From Chrysoperla carnea (lineage: Eukaryota > Arthropoda > Insecta > Neuroptera > Chrysopidae): a DNA stretch of 64,000 bases. How positions within the stretch are numbered: position 1 is the stretch's first letter; the number at the start of each line of letters is the position of its first letter. Under the pieces are notes generated by a model, which saw nothing but the letters and a program-made list of their open reading frames with translations, was not told the DNA's origin and did no database searches. Positions 10,672 to 21,700 of this stretch are shown here, one piece after another. The stretch lies in NCBI RefSeq assembly GCF_905475395.1, contig NC_058338.1, positions 2,915,001 to 2,979,000 on the forward strand, given 5' to 3'. The translations under genes were made by a program, and so were the position numbers.

Positions 10672-12623
10672 TTTCATTTATAATATTAACCATTTCCCCC
10701 CCCCCCTTCTTTTTAAGTCCTGGCGGAAGATCAATTCTTAAATCAGAGACCCATCTTAGCTAGGACGAATGCAACTCTTGAGCGTTTAAATTAGTAATCT
10801 ACCTACTACTTGGTGTACCACCATTTATGATAATTAATGAACAATTACATGTACGGAACACCAAGGTGGATACGTTTAGACACGTAGGAACTGATTTTAA
10901 AATAACAGTTTTTCCTTTTGTAGTCGACGATGTTTGTTGTGAACCCTGAATGTGTTTTTTGTTTAATTTAATAGAGCCCTAGTAGAATGCTCATCGGTAT
11001 TGTTTAATACTTGACGATCACTCAGGCTCTTCCAAAAATTATGCAATCCTCTTCATTGGATTGACTACGTAAATTCAAATGAAGATCATATGTAACCAAT
11101 TACGTACTTTAATATATACACATACATTCAACATACTTCTAGCGCGAGCTGACATACAAGTTACATTTGTCTAGAACCTTATGTATCTTCCTGCGTGCTA
11201 CCTCTATGTTTCACTTATTGAACCAATAATAATAATAGTACAAGTTATCAACATTTACCAACCAAGCAATGTATACATTGCTTGAGTTTTTTGTAATGTG
11301 AAAATACTACCACTAGCACTTAATACTTTCACCAAAAAACTAAATTTTTTTTATTTTTTTATGTGGGATATTAATTAGCATCAAGAAAGGATGCAGAGCG
11401 GAGGAGAAAAGTACGGAAGCCTGAATTTCTTTTAAAAGTGTCTACTAAGTGTTATAATTTGTCTTACGTAGTTAGTTAGTTAGTTAGTTTATAATGCTTG
11501 AATTAGCCTTTTTCCTTAAAAGATCCGATAGATGGCAGGAAATAAAAACATAGGAAAAAGGCTAATTAAAACATTATATTTTTTAAATAATATTAATAAA
11601 AAATTTTAACTAACTACATAAGACAAATTATAAACATTATCATTAAATTTAATTATTATCATTAAATCCGGACATACAATTATTAATAATTCCAGACAGT
11701 TTCGGAAGTGGTTAATTAAAGAATAGTCATTACCGACTGACATTTTCAAAAAGGTTTGTTTCCATAATGTCCCACAAGTCACAAGTGCACTTGTTTAAAG
11801 TGAAATAGTTGGTTTTATATTTGTGGGTAGACACTTTTAAAAGAAGTTATGGACACATTCAGGCTTCCGTACTTTTCTCCTCCGCTCTGCATCCTTTCTT
11901 GATGTTAATTAATATCCCACATAAAAAAATAAAAAAAAAATTTTATTAAAATTCACCTGTTTTTTGGTGAAAGTATTAAGTGCTAGTGGTAGTATTTTCA
12001 CATTACAAAAAACTCAAGCAATGTATACATTGCTTGGTTGGTAAATGTTGATAACTTGTATTATTATTATTGGTTCAATAAGTGAAACATAGAGGTAGCA
12101 CGCAGGAAGATACATAAGGTTCTACACAAATGTAACTTTTATTTCAGCTCGCGCTAGAAGTATGTTAAATGTATGTGTATATATTAAAGCACGTAATTGA
12201 ATGTACCATTAATATAATTGGGAGTCATATTTATAGTCAATCCAATGAAAAGGATTGCATAATTTTTGGAAGAGCCTGAGTGATCGTCAAGTATTAAACA
12301 ATACCGATGAGCATTCTACTAGGGCTCTATTAAATTAAACAAAAAACACATTCAGGGTTCACAACATACATCGTCGACTACAAAAGGAAAATCTTTTATT
12401 ATAAAGACAGTTTCTACGTGTCTCAACGTATACACCTTCGTGTTCCGTACATGTAGTTGTTCATTAACATAAAAAATGGTGGTACACCAAGTAGTAGGTG
12501 GATTACTAATTTAAACGCTCAAGAGTTGCATTCGTCCTAGCCAAGATGGGTCTTTGATTTAAGAATTGATCTTCCGCCAGGACTTAAAAAGAAGGAGGGG
12601 AATGGTTTAAATTATAAATGAAA
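10672..12623. repeat. Giant palindrome (~1.95 kb, arms ~0.78 kb)
   Basis: The left arm (about 10672-11445) and right arm (about 11827-12623) are near-perfect reverse complements. Matching landmarks are 'cttctttttaagtcctgg' at 10707 with 'ccaggacttaaaaagaag' near 12575, 'acttggtgtaccaccattt' with 'aaatggtggtacaccaagt', and 'gcagagcggaggagaaaag' near 11390 with 'cttttctcctccgctctgc' near 11870. The spacer is ~380 bp and holds a second, smaller inverted repeat. There is no open frame of note in either arm. It is a foldback-type transposon or an inverted duplication. Arm similarity is high by eye. Confidence 0.85.
11452..11637. mobile_element. Small inverted repeat nested in the palindrome spacer
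   Basis: 'ttataatttgtctta.gtagttagtta' at the left is mirrored by 'taactaactacataagacaaattataa' at the right (given in parts), with an inner pair 'attagcctttttcct' and 'aggaaaaaggctaat'. It is ~190 bp, MITE-like and non-coding. Confidence 0.65.
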
Positions 12624-12639
12624 CGTAGACACTTTAAAA

Positions 12640-13195
12640 GAAACAAGTGAAAACAAACAATTGCCTGAGTTAATTGTTGAAATACCATGCATAGTCAGTG
12701 TTGATTTCTTTAATAATACATACATATATGTGACATATAAATAACTGATATACAAGTACAGTACATAAAATTTCCGCCTAAATGGCGCCCTCACGGGTAA
12801 ACAGTGATGTTTACGAAAGAACGTTTCAAACAAAAGTTGTTTACTTTTTGATAAGGAACATTTTTTACATTTAAACTTTTCTTCTAACTCTAACGGTTTA
12901 CAAGATGGGTCCTACGGACCCAAAACCCAATTGGCCTATGATGCTCATTTACGAACTCGACCTCACTTTTTACGTCCTGAGTACGCTGTAAAAATTTCAG
13001 CTCGATGTCTTTTTTCGTTTTTGAGTTATCGTGTCCACAGACGGACGGACAACCGGAAATGGACTAATTAGGTGATTCTATGAACATCTACAGCAAAATT
13101 TTGTGCGTAGCATCAATATTTTTAAGCGTTACAAACTTGAGACTAAACTTAGTATACCTTGCATATTACATATATGCATGGTATAAAAGCTATTG
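12640..13195. repeat. Dispersed repeat family B, copy 2
   Basis: This is the second long copy of the 5540-6110 repeat and is better preserved in the middle ('cttttttcgtttttgagttat', 'cacagacggacggacaac', 'aaatggactaattaggtga' in pieces). It lies directly against the right end of the giant palindrome. The palindrome motif 'attcaggcttccgta' also recurs just after it, at ~13200. Confidence 0.65.
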
Positions 13196-13797
13196 AGACA
13201 TTCAGGCTTCCGTAGAAAACAACAGTTTTCTGTCAAAAATCTGACAGAAATGATTAATTATAAATAAATATGTAAACACAATATTTGATAATAAATACGT
13301 AAGAATAAGTAAGTCTTAATTTATGCAAACACAAAATGTAGATAAACGTTATCAATAAAGTATTTTATCAATTTATTCAATAATATATTTATTTTTTTAT
13401 TTTTTATAGGTTAAAATTATTACACAATTTTTAAAAAAAAAAAACTTTTAATTTCCTTCGATTTTAAATTGTTTTAATATTAAAATTGATTTGTAAAAAT
13501 ATATCAAATCAAAAAACCCATAAAATTAAATTTAGAAATAATTAGATTTAGTGACCTTTATAAATAAATGACGTCGATTTTAATTAATTTCTTGATAAGG
13601 TTCTATTATCATCAAAGCTGACTATTCGATTTTATAATTTCTGTTTATTTTCTGTCTATCAAAGCAATTAAAATAATTAATTAAATGTTTATATTAAAAA
13701 TAATTTAGGTATGTACCATATTCAATTATTTTCCCCTCAAAATTTTAATTTGAAAAATATTTAGGATAGTTTTTTTTTTTTTTTTTTTGGAGCAAAC

Positions 13798-15867
13798 ATG
13801 CATATGTGGTATTATTGGAGTACAGATGTGAAAAATTTTCTATTCGAAGGATATAATATAACGAGTGGTTTTGGTTTATTTGCAACATGTTTAATGTTAT
13901 GTGCGTTCGCGATTTTCTTTGAATTTATGAAAGTGTTAAAAGCTCGTTTAAGACAAAGTGAATTACGTAAACGACAACAGAATTTACGAAGTATTTGTAA
14001 CAATAAAGAGGAAATATCGTTAATGGGTGGAAGAAATAATGTTTCTCCAGTACATAAGTAAGCAAAATCGTTAACAGTGTTAAAGTAGTCGGGCTGTTTG
14101 AGAGCAAGTACAGTGAATGTTCATTTTGTTTGCGGTAAATGACCTAGTTCAAAGGCTCTTGATCACAATAAACACAGTTTTGGGGTCTCTTGCAGCACAA
14201 AATTTTAAATTTCATTTTAAAATTGTGATTTTTAACATAGTATTTTACAGAAGAACTCACAATAATGTTAACGCTTTTGACGCTTTTACGATATTTTTAG
14301 AGTATTTTATTACATATACGTGATACAAATTGCCTAGTTTACGATATTTTTAGAGGATTTGACACAAATTGACTAGTAACGTGACGGTCGGGCTACTTTA
14401 ACAGTTATATTTCGCGTATATATCATATACTAGCTTTATACCCACCCTCCCTCGTTCTACCTCTTATCCCCTTTCCATAACACTGGAAATAGGGATAGGG
14501 ATTGTTTTACACAGGTAAAATATATGTACAGTTTTCAATTTCTTTTTTAAATGTAAAATAGACATAATTCATTAATACTCCAATTAACGAGGCTTTAATC
14601 CTTAAAAATGAAAAAAGTTTTAAGTCATTTCCACGAAAATTAACGGAGTTATAATGAAAAGAATGTTTCTCGTACCTTTTATTTTATGTTTCGTTTTTAA
14701 CATATATTTTTCCATCCTCTGGAAGAGGTGGTTAACACCCCCTAGAAAAAAGCACCACTAAACATCTGATATAACTTTTGACCTAGAGGGTGAACAAAGC
14801 TTATAATCCCAAATTTTCAAGTCAATTGGAGTTATAGGAAAGAATTCAGAGATTTAAGTCTCGTTTCCTGGAGTAATGAGATTTTCTCTCATCAGAAGAA
14901 TAATGTATGTAGTAAGAAAGACACGACCTGTGTCTAAAGGGTTAAAAATTATAATAACAGAATGAATTCGCTTCCTGATTGCTCCTTTGAGAAAATATTC
15001 CCATCAAAATCATAGTAGAATTAGAAAAGGTATGTTCCCATTCTATTCCTACCTGCGCAAGAGCATACCTTATCTAATTCTACTATGATCTAAGTGATAT
15101 TCGATTCTAAATACGTTCTTAAATTTTTTTTTCAGATACGTAATATTTTGTAATGAATTTTCATTATGGTTTTTTCAAGAAATAATTGGTTATGGCTTAA
15201 TGTTATCCGTAATGATGTATAATGGCTACATGACTATTGCTGTTGGAATTGGTGCTGGTATTGGTTACTTTTTATTTGGACAAACGTTATTAAAAATTAA
15301 TAAAGAGAATTGTGCAGTGAAGAAAGAAAGTTTATGTTTTATGACATGCCACGAAAATGGTTAGAAGCAATCATTCTTATTTCTCAATTTTTAATCTCCG
15401 AACCAAAAAAAAAGGTGTCTGTCAGTCTGTGGCATCGTAGCACCTAAACAGATGAATCGATTTTGATTTTTTTTGTTTCGTTTAAATGGTAATTTAATGG
15501 GAAGTGTTCGTAGCTATGTTTCAAGTGCAAGTTTAAGTTCCTAGCGTCAGAAAAGGTTAAAGATATCGACAGAAAACTATTAGAAAAAGTTTCCCATTTA
15601 CTTCCAACCATTGAAAGGACTACTATAATAAGTTGGAATTGCAGCTTTCAAAATCCTTACGGCATATGTTTAAAATCCTTCTATGACCGTAACAGAAAGC
15701 GAAACGTACCTTAAACGTTAAATTTGTTTGTTTCAGATAATGCTGGTTTAATAGTGAATGCTGAACAGAATCCGAACTCAACCGTAAATAATTCTATCGA
15801 TGAATCGATGTCTTCTCAAGAGCATATTGTTACTGTTCACAATCACTCGAATATGAATGTCGCTTAA
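13798..15867 (+). CDS. Copper transporter, Ctr family (SLC31-like)
   Basis: Ctr proteins form trimers that carry Cu(I) across the plasma or endolysosomal membrane. The exons read from splice sites are 13798-14057, 15136-15359 and 15737-15867, giving 204 residues. The protein begins MHM, a Met-type copper ligand. TM1 is at about residues 24-46 (GFGLFATCLMLCAFAIFFEF), and TM2 carries the family MxxxM signature (LMLSVMMYN, residues 108-116). TM3 carries GAGIGYFLFG with the GxxxG packing motif (126-135). The N-terminus is short, without the long Met/His-rich region of human CTR1. A polypyrimidine tract ending in ag at 13791-13792 precedes the ATG, so an upstream exon (5' UTR or a Met-rich start) may exist. 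The second donor is weak (gttaga); reading through it would end the protein after CHENG at 15364 (162 residues). AATAAA lies at 15908. Family certain, paralogue not. Confidence 0.87.
14120..14395 (+). repeat. Dispersed repeat family C, copy 2 (in Ctr intron 1)
   Basis: It contains 'cttgatcacaataaacacag', 'gaactcacaataatgttaa', 'acgatatttttagag' (twice) and 'tgcctag', shared with 43655-44215. The remaining intron (14396-15135) is AT-rich without a recognisable gene. Confidence 0.6.
15009..15089. repeat. Short hairpin in Ctr intron 1
   Basis: 'atcatagtagaattaga' then 'aaggtatg' is mirrored by 'cataccttatctaattctac' and 'tatgat', with a ~25-base loop. A related single arm ('ggtagaactagacaaggtat') occurs at ~22765. 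Confidence 0.6.
15390..15560 (-). repeat. Dispersed repeat family A (in Ctr intron 2)
   Basis: On the minus strand it reads 'cttgaaacatagct', 'aatttaccattt', 'atcaaaatcgattcatctg' and 'tttaggtgc', matching the 33-36 kb copies. It fills most of the second intron. Confidence 0.6.
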
Positions 15868-16129
15868 TGAATCAAGTGATGCAATCTCGATCTTGATATT
15901 GTAAATCAATAAAATCAATATTTTTATTAAATTATTGTTACATTTTTAAAAATTTTATATAGATAAACAAAAATTTTAATTTTTTCTAAAATTGGTCTCA
16001 TTTATTTAGAAAAACCACACTTGCCACACTTCTTTGTCACTACTTTAACAAATTTAAAAATTTTTCTTAAGCAGGTCTTCGCTCGATCCATGTTTGAAAT
16101 ATACAATGTGGAAATTTGACAGGTTTGGG

Positions 16130-16905
16130 GTAAGATGTAATAATAATAATAAATAAGAGATATCGAAAATGGATCCCTAGCACCTAACCATGGAGTCTTC
16201 TGTGCTCTCCCTGAGAACAATCTCGTCATCCGAAGGCGACACGTCTCCGTGTAAGAGATGATATTTTAATTCAGGCTAGCCGCCACGCAGGAAGCCCACA
16301 ACTTCTCCGCTGGGATTACCGCAAATGGGCTCGTAACACCTAGACCAAGGGGCCCTCTGTACTCTCCTTGTGGACAAAAGTCACATGAAGGCGTGGCGTC
16401 TCCGGTAACAAACGCTACGCAGAAAACCAACAACTTCTCCACCGGGATTTCTCCCAGGATAGTTGAATCTAAGGTTTCGGACGCAAGCATTCTACAATTC
16501 ACGCCCTACAGGTTTCTGTTGGTACAAGTAACATGTATTGAGGTTCCGTAACCCTATATACAGACTCTACAAGCGGGATCATCAGAGATCAAGAGTCCCA
16601 ACACTTTTCAACTGTGCTTTATTGAGTTTCAAGCGAGAACAGTCGAATGGCCGAGCTGTGGTTATACAGTTTGGCCTCTCGCATGCCCTGCCCAAAGTCA
16701 CAGTAATCAAGATGGACTTATCGTTGTCTCTCGGATGAAATGAGTGTTTGAGACGATTCCTCTCGTACCAAGGATTCCGCTGCTTCATTACCTTCGATGT
16801 CAGAGTGACCCGTGACTAGTTTGATTCTGTTTTTCAGAGCCAGGCAGCTCAATTCCTCGAAGTATTCATAGACTAGGGATACGATGTAAGATGAATTCAC
16901 AGAGA
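16130..16905 (-). mobile_element. LINE 3' region fragment, RNase H remnant
   Basis: On the minus strand, 16718-16900 encodes an RNase H-like stretch (LVTGHSDIEGNEAAESLVRE, cf. the common LINE motif WVPGHxxIEGNExADELAR). Frames below it are interrupted. The 3' part (about 16150-16480) contains two diverged ~165-bp tandem units, each with 'cacctaacca/agaccaagg..' and 'acaacttctcc'. It is GC-richer than its surroundings. This is a degenerate non-LTR retrotransposon end, family not determined. Confidence 0.65.
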
Positions 16906-16908
16906 TAA

Positions 16909-17061
16909 TACCATAGAGCTGTATTGACCGCAGTGAGAGATGTAGAAAGAGACAGAATTTGTAGGCGTATAAGTGAGAGGATGGCAGCTATACTCGCCTA
17001 CTTTATCTGTCTCTCTCTACTACGATCAACCGCTTGGTGCTGACTTTACAGCTCTATGGTA
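16909..17061. mobile_element. MITE (~150 bp) flanked by TA
   Basis: TACCATAGAGCTGTA at the left and TACAGCTCTATGGTA at the right are perfect reverse complements. With TA as the target duplication, the inverted repeat is CCATAGAGCTGTA. Inner parts are also mirrored ('gtagaaagagacaga' with 'tctgtctctctctac', 'gtaggcg' with 'cgcctac'), so it can fold along its whole length. Confidence 0.8.
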
Positions 17062-17307
17062 TTATGTATATATTATGCGTGAACTCCAATAACGTGAACT
17101 TTCTCCAATTAAAATAAATTATATTTAAAAAATATTCAAATTAAATTTTTATTTGATCACAATTTTATTAATAAATTAAATTTTTTAAATAATAAAATAA
17201 CAAAAGAAATTTTCAAATAATTTTGGTACAAAAAATCAACAAAACTTTAGCACAATTTATAATCCAAAAATTTCCAAAATGAATTTCCTTAAATTATTTA
17301 ATATTTA

Positions 17308-17579
17308 TGTAAATTATTATCACTTCCATAGTGATATAATTGTTTACTTTTGTTTCAATTGACATACCTGAACTAAAGATTTTTATAATTTATATTGTGT
17401 TAGAATCATAAACGTTTATTAGTGGACATTCTATTAAATAACGTTGTAATTTAATTTATTCCTTTCAGGTATGTTTTTGTTTGTAAATTTAGTGTAATTC
17501 CTTTATATAATTTTGTCAATATATTCCTTTCAGGATTAAATACAATCTCGTTATTTATTCAATAAATTAATAACTTACA
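17308..17579 (+). repeat. 5' LTR (272 bp)
   Basis: It starts TGTAAATT and ends CTTACA (TG..CA type). Near its start is a palindrome, ATCAC-ttccata-GTGAT. Two 'ttcctttcagg' repeats lie in the second half. It appears identical to the 3' LTR. Confidence 0.95.
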
Positions 17580-17601
17580 AATTAAATTACAATCATTTAA
17601 G

Positions 17602-18753
17602 ATGGAAAAATTGTTTGTCCACTTAATAAGAAGAAGCGATGAATATTTTGAATTAGCTGGACTATCCGAAGATAAGCGGTTATGGTTTAGCTTACCAGAT
17701 GAACATAAAAATTTATATGAACATAAGGTATTATCATCAAAAACCACCATTAAAAGTGCAATTGCTGCTATTAAACCGATTAATGGTTTCCGAAAAATTG
17801 GCATTAAATTAGATGAGGATTTGAAAAAAGAATATTTTGATGAAGATGGAAACCTTAGCTACAAAAACTATCCGTTACAGGAATCTGTAGTTTTTTTTGA
17901 TGTGAGTGAAAAACTCCAAGAAGAAAATTTTTTAATTAAAAGAATCAAGGAATTAGAATTAAAATTAAATGACAAAGATGAGATAAAATTGCAAAATATA
18001 GAAAAGAAGTTTGTTCTTGATAAATATGACAAAACACAAAACCCTTCTGAGTGGTTTTCTAAATTTGAAAGTGAATGTGACCGAAATAAAATAAAAAGTG
18101 GTACCCAGATGATTGAAGCTTTACGATTTTTTGTCGCTGGATCGGCCAAACACTGGTATGAAGGAAATTTGAAAAAATTTGGTCTAACTAATTGGTCTGA
18201 ATGGCGAAATTCATTTTTTTCCATTTTTATTGACAAAGGTTGGACAGCTGTCAGGAAAGCATATACCTATAAATACTTAGGCGGCTCATTGATCGATTAC
18301 GCTTTAACAAAAGAAAATTTATGTTTAGAAGTAGAAAGTGATAGTACTATGAGTTCCAGAATAAACTTGATTGTAATGGGTTTACCATCTCAAGTTCAAG
18401 ATGAGCTAGATCGCGAAGACATTAACACTATAAAAAAATTATACAATGAACTCCGAAAGCTAGATGGTCAATATAATAAACGTTCGAAAGAAAATAAACC
18501 ATATGATAATCGGCATGAAAAAACAAAATTAGGAGAATCGACTAAAAAGAAACAAATTGATATACCCTTGAAAAAACCATGCTACATGTGTGAAGCTCTT
18601 GGTTGGAAAAATCGATTTCATCCCTCTAACGAATGCCGAAATAAAATACTGTACGCTCAGAAAAAAGAATCTAATTTAATTGAAACGAAATCTGATTCAG
18701 AAAATGAGGCTGAAATGATGAAAATGGAAATTGACCAAAATTCTTTAAACTAG
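17602..18753 (+). CDS. gag: gag of the Ty3/gypsy element (383 residues)
   Basis: This is the capsid-type polyprotein of the LTR element, starting 22 bases after the 5' LTR. The middle region (SEWFSKFESECDRNKI..., residues ~150-270) resembles the retrotransposon Gag capsid domain. Near the C-terminus is a Cys/His motif, CYMC...H....C with spacing C-X2-C-X9-H-X4-C. That is longer than the classical CCHC knuckle but plausibly has the same nucleic-acid role. The tail is acidic. A Lys/Glu-rich, possibly coiled-coil segment lies at about residues 100-135. Confidence 0.85.
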   Translation: MEKLFVHLIRRSDEYFELAGLSEDKRLWFSLPDEHKNLYEHKVLSSKTTIKSAIAAIKPINGFRKIGIKLDEDLKKEYFDEDGNLSYKNYPLQESVVFFDVSEKLQEENFLIKRIKELELKLNDKDEIKLQNIEKKFVLDKYDKTQNPSEWFSKFESECDRNKIKSGTQMIEALRFFVAGSAKHWYEGNLKKFGLTNWSEWRNSFFSIFIDKGWTAVRKAYTYKYLGGSLIDYALTKENLCLEVESDSTMSSRINLIVMGLPSQVQDELDREDINTIKKLYNELRKLDGQYNKRSKENKPYDNRHEKTKLGESTKKKQIDIPLKKPCYMCEALGWKNRFHPSNECRNKILYAQKKESNLIETKSDSENEAEMMKMEIDQNSLN

Positions 18754-18767
18754 AGAGCCCGGATAAT

Positions 18768-21700
18768 TTGATTCCATTAATTCATGTAAACGTAATTATT
18801 GATGATAAAATGAAAATAAAAGCAGTGTATGACTCAGGATCTAACGTGAGTCTAATTAATCAAAGAGTTGTAGATGTATTAAAAACAAGTTTGTTAAAGC
18901 ATAACACTGCATTCAAGACAATTAATGGTTTCAATTTTAGTTCGGCCCGGGCAAACATAAAGCTTAAAATTGGAAATATTACAAACAATTTGAATACTTT
19001 TGTAGTTAAAAATTCAGAATTTTCTTATGACCTGTTACTAGGTTTAGATGCTATTAAAAAATTTAAACTAATTCAAGACGAGAATTTAAACATATACCAA
19101 AAACCTAAAAATGATGAGATGCTCCAAATAAGAAGTAATCAAAATCAGAAGAAATCTTGTGAAATTTCTAACAAAATAATTACAAATGAAAATAAAGAAG
19201 ATAATATAGATGTAAAGAAAGAAGATAATAAAGATGTCAATAAAGAAGATAATAGAGATGTAAAGAGAGAAGATAATAGAGATGTAAAGAAAGAAGATAA
19301 TAAAGATGTTAAAAATTTTAATAAAGAAGGTAAAATCAATGAAAATGAAAAAGAAGAGAAAAACACTGAAAATATTAGAATTTACCATCAAGAAGAAACT
19401 AATGAAAATCAGTTCAAACCTAAATTAGATCACATAGATGGATATGAAAAAAAAGTAGAACTTTTAAATATTATTGAAAATCACAAGAAAATTTTTGCCA
19501 AAAATAAATTTGATGTCGGTAAAGTAAAGTCTAGAGAGGCCGAAATAAAGTTAATGAGAGATGAATATGTTACGGCCCGCCCTTATAAATGTTCTATACC
19601 AGATGAACGTGAAATCAAAGATCAAGTACAGAAGTTACTAGCATCCGATCTAATAGAGGAATCTGATTCACCGTTCGCATCACCGGTAACACTCGCATAT
19701 AAAAAAGAAGATGGAAGAAAATCAAGGCTTTGCATCGATTTTAGAAACTTAAATAAAATAACTATCCCAGAGTGCTACCCATTTCCAACAATAAATGATA
19801 TAACGGAAAAAGTTTCGAAATGTAAATACTTTACTGTTGTTGATATAAACTCCGCTTTTTGGTGTATTAGGTTAAAAGAAAAGGACCGTGAGAAAACTTC
19901 TTTCGTTACAAAGTACGGGAAATTTATGTTCAAAGTATTACCTTTTGGATTGAAAAATGCTCCTGCAATCTTTCAACGCATACTTTCAAATATTATAAGA
20001 CGAAATAACCTAGATGAGTTTTGCGTCAACTACATGGATGACTGTCTTATTTTCTCACGCAATTGGAAAGATCACATGCAACATATCTCAAGATTTCTTG
20101 AAGTAATAGGAGAAGAAGGATTTAAATTAAAGCTCGAAAAGTGTAAATTTGCAGCCCAATCGGTTAAGTATCTTGGCCATTACATTGAAGAAAATAAAAT
20201 ATCACCAGCACAAGAAAATTTAAAGGCAATAAAAAATTTGAAAAGACCTACAGATAAATCTGGGGTTCGAAGTGTTCTAGGAACAATAAATTACTTTATA
20301 AAATATATCGATCATAGTGCTCAAAAATTTGAGCCCCTTCACAGATTGCTGAAAAAAAATACTGAATTTATTTGGACGGAAGAATGTGAACGCAGCTTCT
20401 CCATGATCAAAGAATATCTGTGTTCCCGTCCAATTTTATCAATTTATGATGTCGAAAAAGATGTTTACATTGACACAGACGCTAGTCAAAAAGGACTTGG
20501 AGCGACTTTGAGGCAACCACAGTCAGATGGTCTATTACACCCTGTAGCTTATTTTTCTAGAAAACTGTCAGAAAGAGAAAAGAAAATGGAAACGATTCAT
20601 TTAGAATGCAAGGCGATAAAAGAAGCCATTAAATACTGGAAATACTATCTTATTGGACGAAAGTTTTTCGTTTGTAGTGACCATAAACCATTGGAAAATT
20701 TAAGAACAAAGTCACGAACTGATGAGATTCTTGGCGATCTGGTCCACTACTTGTCACAATTTAATTTCCAGATAATATATAAAAAAGGAAAAGAAAATAT
20801 TATCGCTGATTTACTATCACGGCAACCAGTTTTAGAATATTTCGAAAATGAAGATGTCATTCAAGTGGTCAATTTAATAGAATTGTCTGAAATAAAGAGG
20901 GATCAATATGAAAATCAAAGAGAACTTACAACTGCAAAGGGAACTGAGCGTAGACACGATATTATATTTAAGATGTTAAAAGGAAGAAAGCGGATTTTTG
21001 TATCGGAAAAGTTAGGCCTTGAAATAATTAACAAGTTGCACAATCACTATGGTCACATTGGTGTTGCACAAATGAGAAACAAAATACGACAACACTACTA
21101 TTTCAAAAATTTAGATAAACTTATCATTGACTTTTGTAAAGGCTGTGTGACATGTAGGCAAAGTAAAACTCGCCGAGGAAGATTGATTGGAAAATTGTCA
21201 AGAATTGGACCTGCAACAGAACCCTATGAAATATTGTCCATAGATACAGTGGGTGGTTTTGCCGGAAATAAGTCTATAAAGAAATTTATGCACATACTAG
21301 TGGATCATTTTAGCAGGTATGCTTGGATTTCTACTACAAAAAGCCAATGCGCAAAAGATTTTATAAATCTTATACATCCGATCGCTAAAAATAATAAAAT
21401 AAAGTTAATTCTTGCCGATCAATATACTGGACTAAATTCCGTAGAACTCAAAAATTACCTAAATAGAAGAGGTATCCAACTTGTTTTTACAAGCATAGAT
21501 TGTGCAAGTTCAAATGGTCTCAACGAACGTTTAAATCAAACTCTAGTTAATAGAATTAGGTGTAAAATTATTGATGGAGATAAACGAGCATGGCCTACGA
21601 TTGCTGCTGAATGTGTTGAAAATTATAACTCAACGATTCATAGCTCTACTAACTATGAGCCACAATATCTGCTCCTAGGCAAGAAATCAAACATTTCGCC

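Noticed and set aside
16266-16502. 78-residue minus-strand frame with repeated 'IPVEKL/IPAEKL'
   Set aside because: The repetition comes from two tandem DNA units in a LINE 3' region; no evidence for an independent gene.
19086-19391. Hydrophobic antisense frames (Phe/Ile/Ser-rich)
   Set aside because: They are the reverse of the Lys/Asp-rich minisatellite in pol and carry no independent signal.
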